DNA from: a virus | IMG/VR virus record: IMGVR_UViG_3300005289_000602 | Coordinates: 1 to 40,102 of that record | Length of the DNA: 40,102 nucleotides | Reading direction: 5' to 3' (one strand) | Shown here: piece after piece, positions 1 through 6,960 of the stretch | Layout: each line of letters begins with the position of its first letter | Position numbering within the stretch: position 1 is the first letter of the stretch | Made by a program: the position numbers and the translations under genes | Notes under the pieces: model-generated | Databases searched by the model: none | Told to the model about the DNA's origin: nothing | The model's input: only the letters and a program-made list of their open reading frames with translations

Positions 1-1590
1 ATGACGCAAGCAGCTATAATCTATGCCCGCTTTTCAACCTCAGAACAGAGCAAGGGCCACTCGTTAGAACGGCAAGCCCAGTATGGGCTTGAATATGCTC
101 AACAGCAAGGCTGGGCCGTTGAGGCCACTATAAAGGATGAAGGCAAGAGCGCCTTCAAGGGCGGTAATCGCGCTGAAGGCTCCGCATTGGCGACCTTTGA
201 AACCGAAGCCAGCCAAGGCGTTCATCATGGTAAGGTGTTGATTGTTGAGAACATCGACCGCCTTTCCCGTCAGGGCGCAAAAACGACAGCCCAGCTTATT
301 TGGGCACTCAATAAGGCTGGCGTTGATGTAGCCACTTGGCAGGACAATCAGATTTATCGCGCAGATGGCAACGGCGATATGCTGGAGTTGTTCAGCATCA
401 TCATCAAAGCCCAATTGGCATACGATGAGAGCAAAAAGAAATCGGACAGGACCGCCGCAAACTGGAAAAAGCGGCATGAGATGATCGCTAGCGGTGATTA
501 TTCCTTGGCCAAGAGCCGCCCTCCCCTTTGGCTGAATGTCGTGGATAATGAGTTTGAGGTAATCCCAGACAAAGCAGCCCTTATAAACCGCATGTTTGAT
601 ATGTTCATTGATGGCTTTGGGTATCAACGCATTGCCAAGCAGTTCAATGATGAAGGCATAGAGGCGTTCAAAACCACCAAGAGCAATACCAATGGATGGT
701 ATGGCCTAACAATAGACCGCTTCCTTAGAAACAGGGCTGTGATTGGGGAATATGTGACGAGCGAAGGGGAAACGCTGGCAACAGATTTTTATCCCCTCAT
801 CGTCCCTGTGGACAAGTTCAACCGCGCCCAGGCGATTATGAGTTCGCGCGTAAGGCGCAGCACAGGCGGCAGCTTGGAAACACGATCCCGCAATTTGTTT
901 GGCGGCATCGCCACTTGCCACAAGTGCAATGGCCACATGGGTTATGAAGGCAAATACAGCGAGAAAAAGCACCGCAGGAAAGACGGCGGGATTAGCATCT
1001 ACAAGCAGCAACCCCAGCAATATCTCAGATGCGACAATGCCCGCAGAAAGCACCTGTGCGACAACACATTTAGCTATCGCTATGGTGAAATGGAAAAGAC
1101 CATCCTCGATCACATCCTACATTTTACCCTTGATGACGATGAGCAGCCCAACGAGCATCTGAATAAAATTAAGGAAGCCCATGCAGAGTTAGGGCGTCAG
1201 ATTGCCGTTGATGAGCAGAAGCGGGACAACCTGTTGGACGCCATATCCAACGGCGGCGGCGCTGCCTTCATCACCAAAGTTAACGAATTAGAGGAAGGTA
1301 TCAAAGCTGCTCAGGAGCGCCTTGGCCAACTCAAGCAGGACATAGCACAAGAAGAAGCCAAGCCCCGCAAAACTGACGATCAGGAGGCTTTGCGCCTGAT
1401 GATTGGTAAGCTGAATAGCGAGGACATGGACGAACGCATTTACGCCAGGACAAAAACCAACACACTACTCAGACAGATTGTTGATGGATTGATCCTGATG
1501 GAAAACGGCGAATTTGCCCTGTGGATTGACAGCGAAGTTACCTACCATTGGGATAAGGATGGCAACATGCTTAGCGGGCAGATGCTCTAA
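1..1590 (+). CDS. Large serine recombinase (phage integrase)
   Basis: This 529-residue protein has the layout of large serine integrases, which join phage and host attachment sites without homologous recombination. The N-terminal resolvase domain begins with YARFSTSEQ, placing the likely nucleophile at Ser12. An arginine pair typical of the active site lies in DRLSR near residues 86-90. A recombinase DNA-binding domain follows (about 160-280). Next comes a zinc ribbon with cysteines near 306, 309, 344 and 353, and a long coiled coil (about 385-455) of the kind that controls synapsis and direction. The length is normal for the family and all key parts are present, so it should be active. The window opens exactly on its ATG, so its promoter and any attachment site lie outside. 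The next gene faces it. A second, tyrosine-type recombinase is encoded 4 kb away. Confidence 0.93.
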   Translation: MTQAAIIYARFSTSEQSKGHSLERQAQYGLEYAQQQGWAVEATIKDEGKSAFKGGNRAEGSALATFETEASQGVHHGKVLIVENIDRLSRQGAKTTAQLIWALNKAGVDVATWQDNQIYRADGNGDMLELFSIIIKAQLAYDESKKKSDRTAANWKKRHEMIASGDYSLAKSRPPLWLNVVDNEFEVIPDKAALINRMFDMFIDGFGYQRIAKQFNDEGIEAFKTTKSNTNGWYGLTIDRFLRNRAVIGEYVTSEGETLATDFYPLIVPVDKFNRAQAIMSSRVRRSTGGSLETRSRNLFGGIATCHKCNGHMGYEGKYSEKKHRRKDGGISIYKQQPQQYLRCDNARRKHLCDNTFSYRYGEMEKTILDHILHFTLDDDEQPNEHLNKIKEAHAELGRQIAVDEQKRDNLLDAISNGGGAAFITKVNELEEGIKAAQERLGQLKQDIAQEEAKPRKTDDQEALRLMIGKLNSEDMDERIYARTKTNTLLRQIVDGLILMENGEFALWIDSEVTYHWDKDGNMLSGQML

Positions 1591-1611
1591 CGTGCCAGAC
1601 GAGGAAGCCGC

Positions 1612-2478
1612 CTAGTTCGCCCTGCGCTGTCTTCTCTCTGCCACCTTCCGTTGCCGTTGCTGCTCAACCCTATCCAAATCCAAAGCCATCGCGTGTGGGC
1701 AATTCTCATAGCTTGGGAAGATGCCCCTCGCCGCGTTCTCCGCGATCATATGCCCTCGTTTGAAGGCACGGCTGGTCAACTCCTTCAGCTTAGTGCGCTG
1801 CACCAGAGACCCTATTCGATCCTCAGACTGCTTTATCAGGTTCGTGTAGGTGTAGCTCAACTGAGCAATAATGCCGATGCGCCATAGCGGCTTCGTTGAA
1901 TAGACTGATTTTGCCTGCAAAACATCGTGATATTTCACCACGCTGTCGCGGTGTAGCTTCGAGCCGTGTAGCGAATATCTCGCATTCATAGCCCTGCGCT
2001 CGATGGGATCGACTGAGGGCATGTCATCCAAAAGCTGCCCAATCTGCCGCATAATTTGCGACTTAGGCAATCCTAACGGGATAGCGGCAATCAGTGCTGC
2101 TGGTTGCCCTTGCTCAGTCCATGTGCGCGAGTGGTAGCCTCTAAGGGCGTTCTCAAGCTCAGACAGGGGCACGTCGCCCCCATCGTGGACCATGCCAATG
2201 CGCTCCACTGATGGGCGCTTATCCCCAGCGAATCCAAACTGCTGGAAGCGAATGGGTTGCCACCATTCGCTGAATTCATTGAAGCGCACAGGCCCAAGAT
2301 CGTCATAGACCCGCAGCACTGTTTCAAAGTCCGCTGGCAGCACCTCTACGCCTGTCAGTTCGCCCATCCTACTTTTGCGGGCCAGTTCGTAGCTTGGGCT
2401 GAAAACGAGGAAGCGGTGCCAAAGCGTCATCCACCTCACAATCTCGTGACGGGCGCGCATAGCCTGATGGTCTGCCAT
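1612..2478 (-). CDS. Hypothetical protein, 288 aa
   Basis: I do not recognise the family. The predicted protein is soluble, with no signal peptide or membrane segment. It is rich in aromatic and basic residues and ends in a strongly basic tail (QRQRKVAERRQRRAN), which may bind nucleic acid. It converges on the integrase, with stop codons about 20 bases apart, and diverges from the early cluster at 2588. The intergenic region in front of its ATG carries a near-perfect 14-base inverted repeat (2480-2531), so this gene and the early cluster are probably controlled from one operator. No clear Shine-Dalgarno sequence precedes the ATG at 2478; an internal ATG at 2460 is an alternative start. A regulatory role would fit the position but is inference. 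Confidence 0.72.
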   Translation of the reverse strand: MADHQAMRARHEIVRWMTLWHRFLVFSPSYELARKSRMGELTGVEVLPADFETVLRVYDDLGPVRFNEFSEWWQPIRFQQFGFAGDKRPSVERIGMVHDGGDVPLSELENALRGYHSRTWTEQGQPAALIAAIPLGLPKSQIMRQIGQLLDDMPSVDPIERRAMNARYSLHGSKLHRDSVVKYHDVLQAKSVYSTKPLWRIGIIAQLSYTYTNLIKQSEDRIGSLVQRTKLKELTSRAFKRGHMIAENAARGIFPSYENCPHAMALDLDRVEQQRQRKVAERRQRRAN

Positions 2479-2479
2479 A

Positions 2480-2531
2480 GGTTAGCTTGATAGCTCAAAA
2501 TTCATCTTGCCAACTGCCTATCAGGCTAACC
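2480..2531. promoter_or_regulatory. Inverted repeat in divergent promoter region
   Basis: GGTTAGCTTGATAG (2480-2493) and CTATCAGGCTAACC (2518-2531) are inverted copies matching at 13 of 14 positions, with 24 bases between. They lie between two divergent genes and abut the start of the leftward one. A third related word, AGCCTGATGG, lies at 2461-2470, and AGCCTGATAG recurs at 10111-10120. This is a good candidate operator. Confidence 0.55.
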
Positions 2532-2587
2532 CTGACGTATCAATCTCTCACGACGCCGCACAGTGCCGCGTCAAGGGAGAATGAAAA

Positions 2588-2989
2588 ATGAACACTGCTG
2601 AAACTACCACTGACAACGCCAATGATGACGATAACGTCCGCATTGGTTTGGACCTCAAGCGCGTCTTTGCGCCCAAGCCCAAGAAAGCCGCCTTCACCAA
2701 GTATGATCGTCTGCTCTATGAAATTGAACAGCGCCGTGACCATGGGGCAGTAAACTACCTCAAAGCCATGTCCGCAATGCGCTGGCTGGCTGTCGCAAAC
2801 AGCGCCAACGATAATGTTGGTTCGCTCAGTCCTCAACAAATCCAGCTTCTCGCGGAGGATTGTTATTCCCCTGACAACGAGGAATCTCTTGTTCAGGATA
2901 TGAACGCCTATTTCAAGGCAGTTACCAAGGTTGATGAGGATGAGCCTGTTATCAGCAACAGCCGCTTCGCTCACCTCTTCAACGCCTAA
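2588..2989 (+). CDS. Hypothetical early protein, 133 aa
   Basis: This is the first gene of the rightward early cluster. The family is not recognised. The N-terminus is acidic and low in complexity (about residues 1-16), followed by a basic patch with KPKKAAF and a mostly helical remainder. There is no membrane segment. The start is supported by a GGGAG ribosome site shortly upstream. The gene is followed by a strongly structured leader (3005-3052) belonging to the next gene. Function is unknown; small soluble proteins at this position in phages are often early takeover or regulatory factors, which is inference only. Confidence 0.72.
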   Translation: MNTAETTTDNANDDDNVRIGLDLKRVFAPKPKKAAFTKYDRLLYEIEQRRDHGAVNYLKAMSAMRWLAVANSANDNVGSLSPQQIQLLAEDCYSPDNEESLVQDMNAYFKAVTKVDEDEPVISNSRFAHLFNA

Positions 2990-3004
2990 CTAATCCAACA
3001 ATCA

Positions 3005-3052
3005 GCGCATTGCCATGCGTGGGGACGGCCGCCTCACGCAATGGCTTTGCGC
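3005..3052 (+). promoter_or_regulatory. Long structured hairpin in leader of the 3076 gene
   Basis: GCGCA-TT-GCCAT-GCGTG (3005-3021) pairs with CACGC-A-ATGGC-TT-TGCGC (3035-3052) to give a 15-pair stem with one TT/TT internal loop, one bulged A and a GC-rich 13-base loop. It ends about 12 bases before the ribosome site of the next gene, with no T-run behind it. It is better explained as a leader structure than a terminator. Confidence 0.5.
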
Positions 3053-3075
3053 GTCCAAAATGAAAGGAAACACAA

Positions 3076-3390
3076 ATGAACGGATTGGAACGACGAGCCA
3101 CCAACTTTCTTTTGCGAAACAAAGGAAGGGATGATGAGGCTATATGTATCGCATATGAATATCAAAACGATGTTAAAGCGCAAGTCATAATCGCCAAAGG
3201 GGATTATCTCAATCACCTCAAGCACGACTTAAAGCTATTAGTTGAGTATCAAAACTCTCTTCGCCAATTTGGTATTCACCGCGAAATAACCACTATTATT
3301 TCCACCAAAAGCGAAGCCAAGCGGCGCGAAATCAAAGCAGCCATTGATAGCATTCTTGGCCCTATCTTCCCTTGGAAAGCAATCAACTAA
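3076..3390 (+). CDS. Hypothetical early protein, 104 aa
   Basis: This is a small basic soluble protein of unknown family. Its mixed beta/alpha pattern (ICIAYEYQNDVKAQVIIAKG, then helical LNHLKHDLKLLVEYQ) suggests a compact fold. The leader is unusual: a long hairpin at 3005-3052, then the sequence AAAATGAAAGGAAACACAA directly before the ATG. That leader resembles those of the genes at 3885 and 5250 (minus), so these genes may share translational control. The next gene follows after 14 bases. Confidence 0.7.
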   Translation: MNGLERRATNFLLRNKGRDDEAICIAYEYQNDVKAQVIIAKGDYLNHLKHDLKLLVEYQNSLRQFGIHREITTIISTKSEAKRREIKAAIDSILGPIFPWKAIN

Positions 3391-3404
3391 AGAAAGGAAA
3401 TCAT

Positions 3405-3770
3405 ATGAATAAGCAGGAAATTGCGGAACGTGACAGGCGGCAGGATGCCATCTGGGCTTGGCGGCGGTCCAACGATCTTGACAAAGCAGATGGCGTTTAT
3501 CTGCGCGCAGAATATGGCGGGCGTGAGTTTATAAGGCACGTTCCCTATCCTATGGATGATGAACGCCCTTATGGTTGGCATGTAAGTGATGCCTACTATT
3601 TCCTACAGAGCGCATTCAACACCAAGCACACTGACAAAATCCAGTGGGCATCACAAACTGCCATTGGCGGCGATTTTGGCGATCAGGTCCAATATCATGT
3701 GATGGTGCTTTGCTGTGGGAATGGTGGCGCATTCAACCCACGCACTCAGCTTTATGTTCGCATGTTCTAA
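3405..3770 (+). CDS. Hypothetical early protein, 121 aa
   Basis: The protein is unrecognised and soluble, rich in Trp, Tyr and Arg, with a charged N-terminus (ERDRRQDAIWAWRR) and a C-terminal stretch containing CC. The ATG at 3405 is preferred over an in-frame ATG 33 bases upstream because AAAGGAAA sits at the right distance before it. The upstream ATG would also overlap the preceding gene. It probably shares a transcript with the 3076 gene. A hairpin (3778-3798) follows shortly after the stop. Confidence 0.68.
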   Translation: MNKQEIAERDRRQDAIWAWRRSNDLDKADGVYLRAEYGGREFIRHVPYPMDDERPYGWHVSDAYYFLQSAFNTKHTDKIQWASQTAIGGDFGDQVQYHVMVLCCGNGGAFNPRTQLYVRMF

Positions 3771-3777
3771 AAACGCC

Positions 3778-3861
3778 TGCTGACACGTCACGTCAGCAAA
3801 AACCAACAACCCAGCACTCACCCCAATCGCTTTGCCCTGCGCTCAGTGAGCGGGTGACGTG
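3778..3861 (+). promoter_or_regulatory. Structured leader with nested inverted repeats
   Basis: TGCTGAC (3778-3784) and GTCAGCA (3792-3798) form a perfect 7-bp local hairpin. CACGTCAC (3784-3791) also matches GTGACGTG (3854-3861) perfectly as a distant inverted copy. The two foldings share bases, so only one can form at a time. GCTCAGTGAGC at 3841-3851 is a further palindrome. The arrangement resembles an attenuator-like switch ahead of the gene at 3885. Confidence 0.4.
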
Positions 3862-3884
3862 CGCCCAAATGAGAAGGAACGCAC

Positions 3885-4175
3885 ATGGAAAACCACGAAA
3901 TGAACTCGGCTTTTGAGGCTGAATACGAGAAGATCAAAGCCACGATGGCAAGCAGCCCCCTCTATCGCTCGCTCCAAACCATCAGCGAGCAAACCACGGC
4001 GGTATTCAATGCCGTTCATGATGGGATTGAGGAACTTTGCGGCCTCTACCTCAACCACGACCAGCACAACACTGTTACCTGTGACCTGACAGAAATGATC
4101 CTCGATGCCGCGCTCAGGCATGGCCGCGAGGACTCAGACCTCACTTTCGACGTGGAGGGCGCAGACAATGACTAA
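3885..4175 (+). CDS. Hypothetical early protein, 96 aa
   Basis: This is a small acidic, mainly helical soluble protein of unknown family. AGAAGGAAC upstream of the ATG is a good ribosome site. It lies within a leader (CCAAATGAGAAGGAACGCAC) that resembles that of the 3076 gene. A long structured segment (3778-3861) precedes it. Its last 8 bases overlap the next gene, so translation of the two is probably coupled. Confidence 0.68.
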   Translation: MENHEMNSAFEAEYEKIKATMASSPLYRSLQTISEQTTAVFNAVHDGIEELCGLYLNHDQHNTVTCDLTEMILDAALRHGREDSDLTFDVEGADND

Positions 4176-4782
4176 GCCCCTCGCCGTAAAGCGCCGCCGC
4201 CCGCGCAAAGGGGCCAAGTGCCCTGAGCTTTACAAGCTACACGACAAGCTAAACCTGGCCTACCTCAATGGCGCAAACAGCTACGTCAATTTGGTGGTGC
4301 TGAACCAGCAGTTCAATTCTGACAAGCCCGTGGATTTACAGGCACCCTTGCCAGATAGCCCCATATACGTTCGCGGCGAAATCAATGCCGTGGAAGCGCC
4401 TGTGCTGTTGCCGCCATCGCTCAAAACCGCAAAGGCCATCCGTCAGCACATTCGCAAGCTGGGGTTGGAACGGGTGGAACTGGTGCTGGCTGAGTTTCTG
4501 AAAGACGTTCCTGGGACCACATATGTTCATCGCTGCGATCAGTTTCCAGACCTGAGCGCGGTCCCATACCAGTTCGTCGTGTGGCTTCACTTTGGCGTGA
4601 CGATACGGGCGATGAGCGAAGGTCGCTATCTGCTTCCTTATGCGGAGGGATATAAGCTGGATAGGGACGGCGATAAACGGCCTACCTATATGGAAAGCCA
4701 CGTTGAGCAGTTGCTTTGTATTGGCTGCGGACCTGATTTTGATGGCGAGACAATCAAGACCGTGCTGGCTATCATCCAATAG
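4168..4782 (+). CDS. Hypothetical protein, 204 aa
   Basis: This is the last gene of the early cluster and of unknown family. It opens with a strongly basic segment (KPLAVKRRRPRKGAKC), typical of nucleic-acid binding, followed by a mixed domain with no membrane segment. The ATG at 4168 overlaps the previous stop by 8 bases and has GGAGG 10 bases before it. An earlier in-frame ATG at 4105 lies deep inside the previous gene and has no ribosome site. A strong terminator follows the stop. Confidence 0.7.
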   Translation: MTKPLAVKRRRPRKGAKCPELYKLHDKLNLAYLNGANSYVNLVVLNQQFNSDKPVDLQAPLPDSPIYVRGEINAVEAPVLLPPSLKTAKAIRQHIRKLGLERVELVLAEFLKDVPGTTYVHRCDQFPDLSAVPYQFVVWLHFGVTIRAMSEGRYLLPYAEGYKLDRDGDKRPTYMESHVEQLLCIGCGPDFDGETIKTVLAIIQ

Positions 4783-4794
4783 CAACAGCCCATG

Positions 4795-4832
4795 AAAAGC
4801 CCCGCCGCTGATAGCCAGTGACGGGGCTTTTT
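4795..4832. terminator. Bidirectional rho-independent terminator
   Basis: AAAAGCCCCG (4795-4804) pairs with CGGGGCTTTT (4822-4831). The stem ends in a T-run on both strands and lies between two convergent genes, so it should stop transcription from each side. Confidence 0.85.
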
Positions 4833-4854
4833 AGCGTCTGAGGTAAGCCTGGGC

Positions 4855-5250
4855 TTACTTGGCAGCTTTCTTAGCAGCAGCCATCTTCTGGCCCCGCGCC
4901 TTGCTGTTGGCTTCCAGCGGAGCAAGCTGGCTATCAAACTCACCAGCCAGGACAGCGCCCTTGATCGCGGCGTAGATTTCCTCAAACTTATCAGCAGGGA
5001 CGACGAACTCGCTTTCCTTGCCGTCCAGCTTGAGAGCCGTGTTGGCGTAGCGAACGCTGAACTTCACCTCATCGCCCTTCTTGACGATGGTAGGGCGCTT
5101 GATGTCGGCGTTGCCACCCTTGAACGCGGCCAGTGCCTTATCCATGCTTGCGGCAGCGCGGGCGCTTGCAGACATTTTGCCAACAGCGGCGGGCTTGAAC
5201 TCCTTGCTCTGCGAGACGGGCTTGAGAGCGGCTTTCCAGTTGAGTGCCAT
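4855..5250 (-). CDS. Hypothetical Lys/Ala-rich protein, 131 aa
   Basis: This is a basic soluble protein of unknown family. A Lys/Ala-rich N-terminal third (about 1-50) leads to a beta-rich centre (VKFSVRYANTALKLDG) and a histone-like basic tail (GQKMAAAKKAAK). The composition suggests nucleic-acid binding, which is inference. The leader ends AATGAAAGGAATGTTAA before the ATG, like those of the 3076 and 3885 genes. It lies just downstream of the tyrosine recombinase on the same strand and may share its transcript, and it ends at the shared terminator. Confidence 0.7.
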   Translation of the reverse strand: MALNWKAALKPVSQSKEFKPAAVGKMSASARAAASMDKALAAFKGGNADIKRPTIVKKGDEVKFSVRYANTALKLDGKESEFVVPADKFEEIYAAIKGAVLAGEFDSQLAPLEANSKARGQKMAAAKKAAK

Positions 5251-5323
5251 TTAACATTCCTTTCATTGCTGCTTTGTTGGTATCAATCAGATATACAGAC
5301 GAATAAGACGGTCAACCTATTTT

Positions 5324-5863
5324 TTAAGCTGCAACAGCCATCCACTTGGAAACCATGCTGTCAGTAACACCAATATAGTGCATCGTGCTGCTGAGGTTCT
5401 TATGTCCCAAGATACGTTGCACGACAGGCAACGGCGCGCCTTGATCCACCAAGCGAGTAGCAAGCCCACGACGCCCGCTATATGTGCTGCCCTTAATCCC
5501 AACGCTGCCATAGAGTTTCTTAAATCGCTCGCTCAAGCTATGGGCTGAATATGGCTTGTCCTGCCTTCCCAAGATGAGGAAGCCAGATGCGCGATTACCA
5601 GTCAAAATCCTAACAGCCTCTAAAGCCGTGGAAGTAAGCGGAATCTCACGCGCCTCACCAGTCTTTGAAATCTCAGCCCTCACAACCAGCTTGGGATTAT
5701 CTGTGTAGATAACGTCCGCAACGAGCAGCCCAGCCAATTCCGCACAACGCAGGCCAGTAGCCCAAGATAGCTGTAGGAGTGCCTTGGCTTTCTCTGGATT
5801 GTGCCCACGGACATTATCAAGAATGTGCGCCCGTTCCGCATCGCTATGTATGACAGCTTTCAT
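5324..5863 (-). CDS. Tyrosine recombinase, catalytic domain only
   Basis: This 179-residue protein consists almost only of the tyrosine-recombinase catalytic domain. Expected landmarks appear in order: Arg39 in ATGLRCAEL, Lys67 in SKTGEAREIPL, Arg131 in YSGRRGLATRL, His154 in LGHK and the likely nucleophile Tyr163 in MHYIGVT. The first histidine of the usual H-x-x-R box is replaced by Tyr128. There is no N-terminal core-binding domain, and the protein is far shorter than typical phage integrases (300-400 residues). It may be a minimal invertase or dimer resolvase, a partner for another protein, or a relic of an older integrase. The phage already has a serine integrase at its left end, so integration is probably not its job. 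The promoter region at 5864-5998 is shared with the rightward gene at 5999. Confidence 0.85.
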   Translation of the reverse strand: MKAVIHSDAERAHILDNVRGHNPEKAKALLQLSWATGLRCAELAGLLVADVIYTDNPKLVVRAEISKTGEAREIPLTSTALEAVRILTGNRASGFLILGRQDKPYSAHSLSERFKKLYGSVGIKGSTYSGRRGLATRLVDQGAPLPVVQRILGHKNLSSTMHYIGVTDSMVSKWMAVAA

Positions 5864-5923
5864 GATACAAACTCCATCGCCTATATCATCGGCCTGCTAT
5901 GGAATTATCCTGAAGTCGATACC

Positions 5924-5973
5924 ATACCTGTGCTTAAAGCATGTTTTTTAGCACGATCTAATAAATACCTGTG
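5924..5973. promoter_or_regulatory. Direct repeat ATACCTGTG beside the tyrosine recombinase
   Basis: ATACCTGTG occurs at 5924-5932 and 5965-5973, spaced 41 bases (about four helical turns). GTGCT and AGCAC lie inverted between the copies. The segment sits in the divergent promoter region of the recombinase and the 5999 operon. It could be an operator or a recombination site. Confidence 0.35.
5962..5967 (+). promoter_or_regulatory. TAAATA box upstream of the 5999 operon
   Basis: This copy reads ATAAATACC, 31 bases before the ATG at 5999. It matches the boxes ahead of the head and tail genes, so this small operon may be expressed with the late genes. Confidence 0.5.
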
Positions 5974-5998
5974 AAACAATGTTCATGGGGACTGAATT

Positions 5999-6202
5999 AT
6001 GGAAAACAACAGAATTGATAGCGCGATAGATCGTTTAGGGGCAGCAATCGACAACTTAGACAACAGGGTAACATGCCTCGCCGTCACCTTGGAAATCCTC
6101 CTCGCTGAGCAGCAGGCAACACAAGCGCATGAAAACCCAAGCGATAGCAACCAGCAGATTTGGAACGGCCCTGACCTTAATCATAAGGAGGTCAGCGAAT
6201 GA
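5999..6202 (+). CDS. Small helical protein, 67 aa
   Basis: This short soluble protein has a heptad-like N-terminal half (IDSAIDRLGAAIDNLDNRV), suggesting a short coiled coil and self-association. The family is unknown. GGGG lies at moderate distance before the ATG. Its last four bases overlap the start of the next gene (ATGA-type overlap), so the two are translationally coupled. It is the first gene of a three-gene operon. Confidence 0.65.
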   Translation: MENNRIDSAIDRLGAAIDNLDNRVTCLAVTLEILLAEQQATQAHENPSDSNQQIWNGPDLNHKEVSE

Positions 6203-6621
6203 GCGATGCTCCACAATACCGCAAAGCGACACCAGAAGAGAAAGCCCGCATTGAACAGCTTGCCGCAGAAGGAAAGCCCCTAACTGCCATCGCCAAGGAG
6301 GTGGGCTTCTCACAGACCTACGTCGGCAAGATTGTTCGTCAGAGCAAGCAGCGTCTTTGGATCGAACATCGACGTGCAATCGACAGCCACGAACGATCCC
6401 TTGCGAACCTCGCGGAAAAGATCGAGCGCAACACCAGGGCGATTGAGCGCCAAACGAATTATCTCAAACTGGTCATGGGCCGCGTTTCTATGGCTATCAA
6501 CGGCGTCAGCAAAACCCGCGGGGTCCTAAAAAACATACAGGGCCGCATCACCAAGCTAATCCAGAATGAGGAAAAACAGCAGTCCCTCAGACCAAGCGTG
6601 TGGGGGAAGAGGCAACGATGA
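6199..6621 (+). CDS. Helix-turn-helix protein, 140 aa
   Basis: Residues about 8-50 look like a resolvase- or sigma-type helix-turn-helix (EEKARIEQLAAEGKPLTAIA, then VGFSQTYVGKIVRQ). The rest is a basic coiled-coil-like segment (about 60-135). It is probably a DNA-binding regulator, or a small adaptor of the kind seen in phages. AAGGAGG lies just before the start and the gene overlaps its neighbours on both sides by 3-4 bases. It is the clearest candidate DNA-binding regulator in the window. Whether it recognises any of the repeats described here is unknown. Confidence 0.7.
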   Translation: MSDAPQYRKATPEEKARIEQLAAEGKPLTAIAKEVGFSQTYVGKIVRQSKQRLWIEHRRAIDSHERSLANLAEKIERNTRAIERQTNYLKLVMGRVSMAINGVSKTRGVLKNIQGRITKLIQNEEKQQSLRPSVWGKRQR

Positions 6622-6857
6622 ACTACGAGGTCCATCATTTTGATAAACACGCCTGCGCTGACCTCCCACACCTCATCATCAGCGGCCCATATCCTGAGGA
6701 AGTCCGCGCGTTCTGGAACGAACATGGTATCGGCTATTCCATTTGCGTCTTGATTGACGAGGATATGCTCAATGAGCCTGCGACGCTCTGGGACATAACG
6801 ACGATCACGATTTTTGAAGACACGGCAGACCTGCTCGCGGCCATGCTGATTTTGTAG
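6618..6857 (+). CDS. Hypothetical protein, 79 aa
   Basis: This is a small acidic protein of unknown family with an alternating beta/alpha pattern (HLIISGPYPEEVRAFWNEHG, then SICVLIDED). The ATG at 6618 overlaps the previous stop and has GGAAGAGG before it; an earlier in-frame start at 6600 is less well placed. It is the last gene of the operon that begins at 5999. Confidence 0.65.
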   Translation: MNYEVHHFDKHACADLPHLIISGPYPEEVRAFWNEHGIGYSICVLIDEDMLNEPATLWDITTITIFEDTADLLAAMLIL

Positions 6858-6960
6858 CTAGCGCTCGACACTCTGTTCATTTCTTTAGCGAAACCTATTG
6901 TTCAGTCTGGCTGTCTGCTGTTAACGCGCTTGCCCAATAGGGGATTGATTGAGGGAAGTA

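Noticed and set aside
706-1113. Minus-strand ORF inside the serine integrase
   Set aside because: It is a shadow of the integrase in the opposite frame, with no ribosome site and an unconvincing composition.
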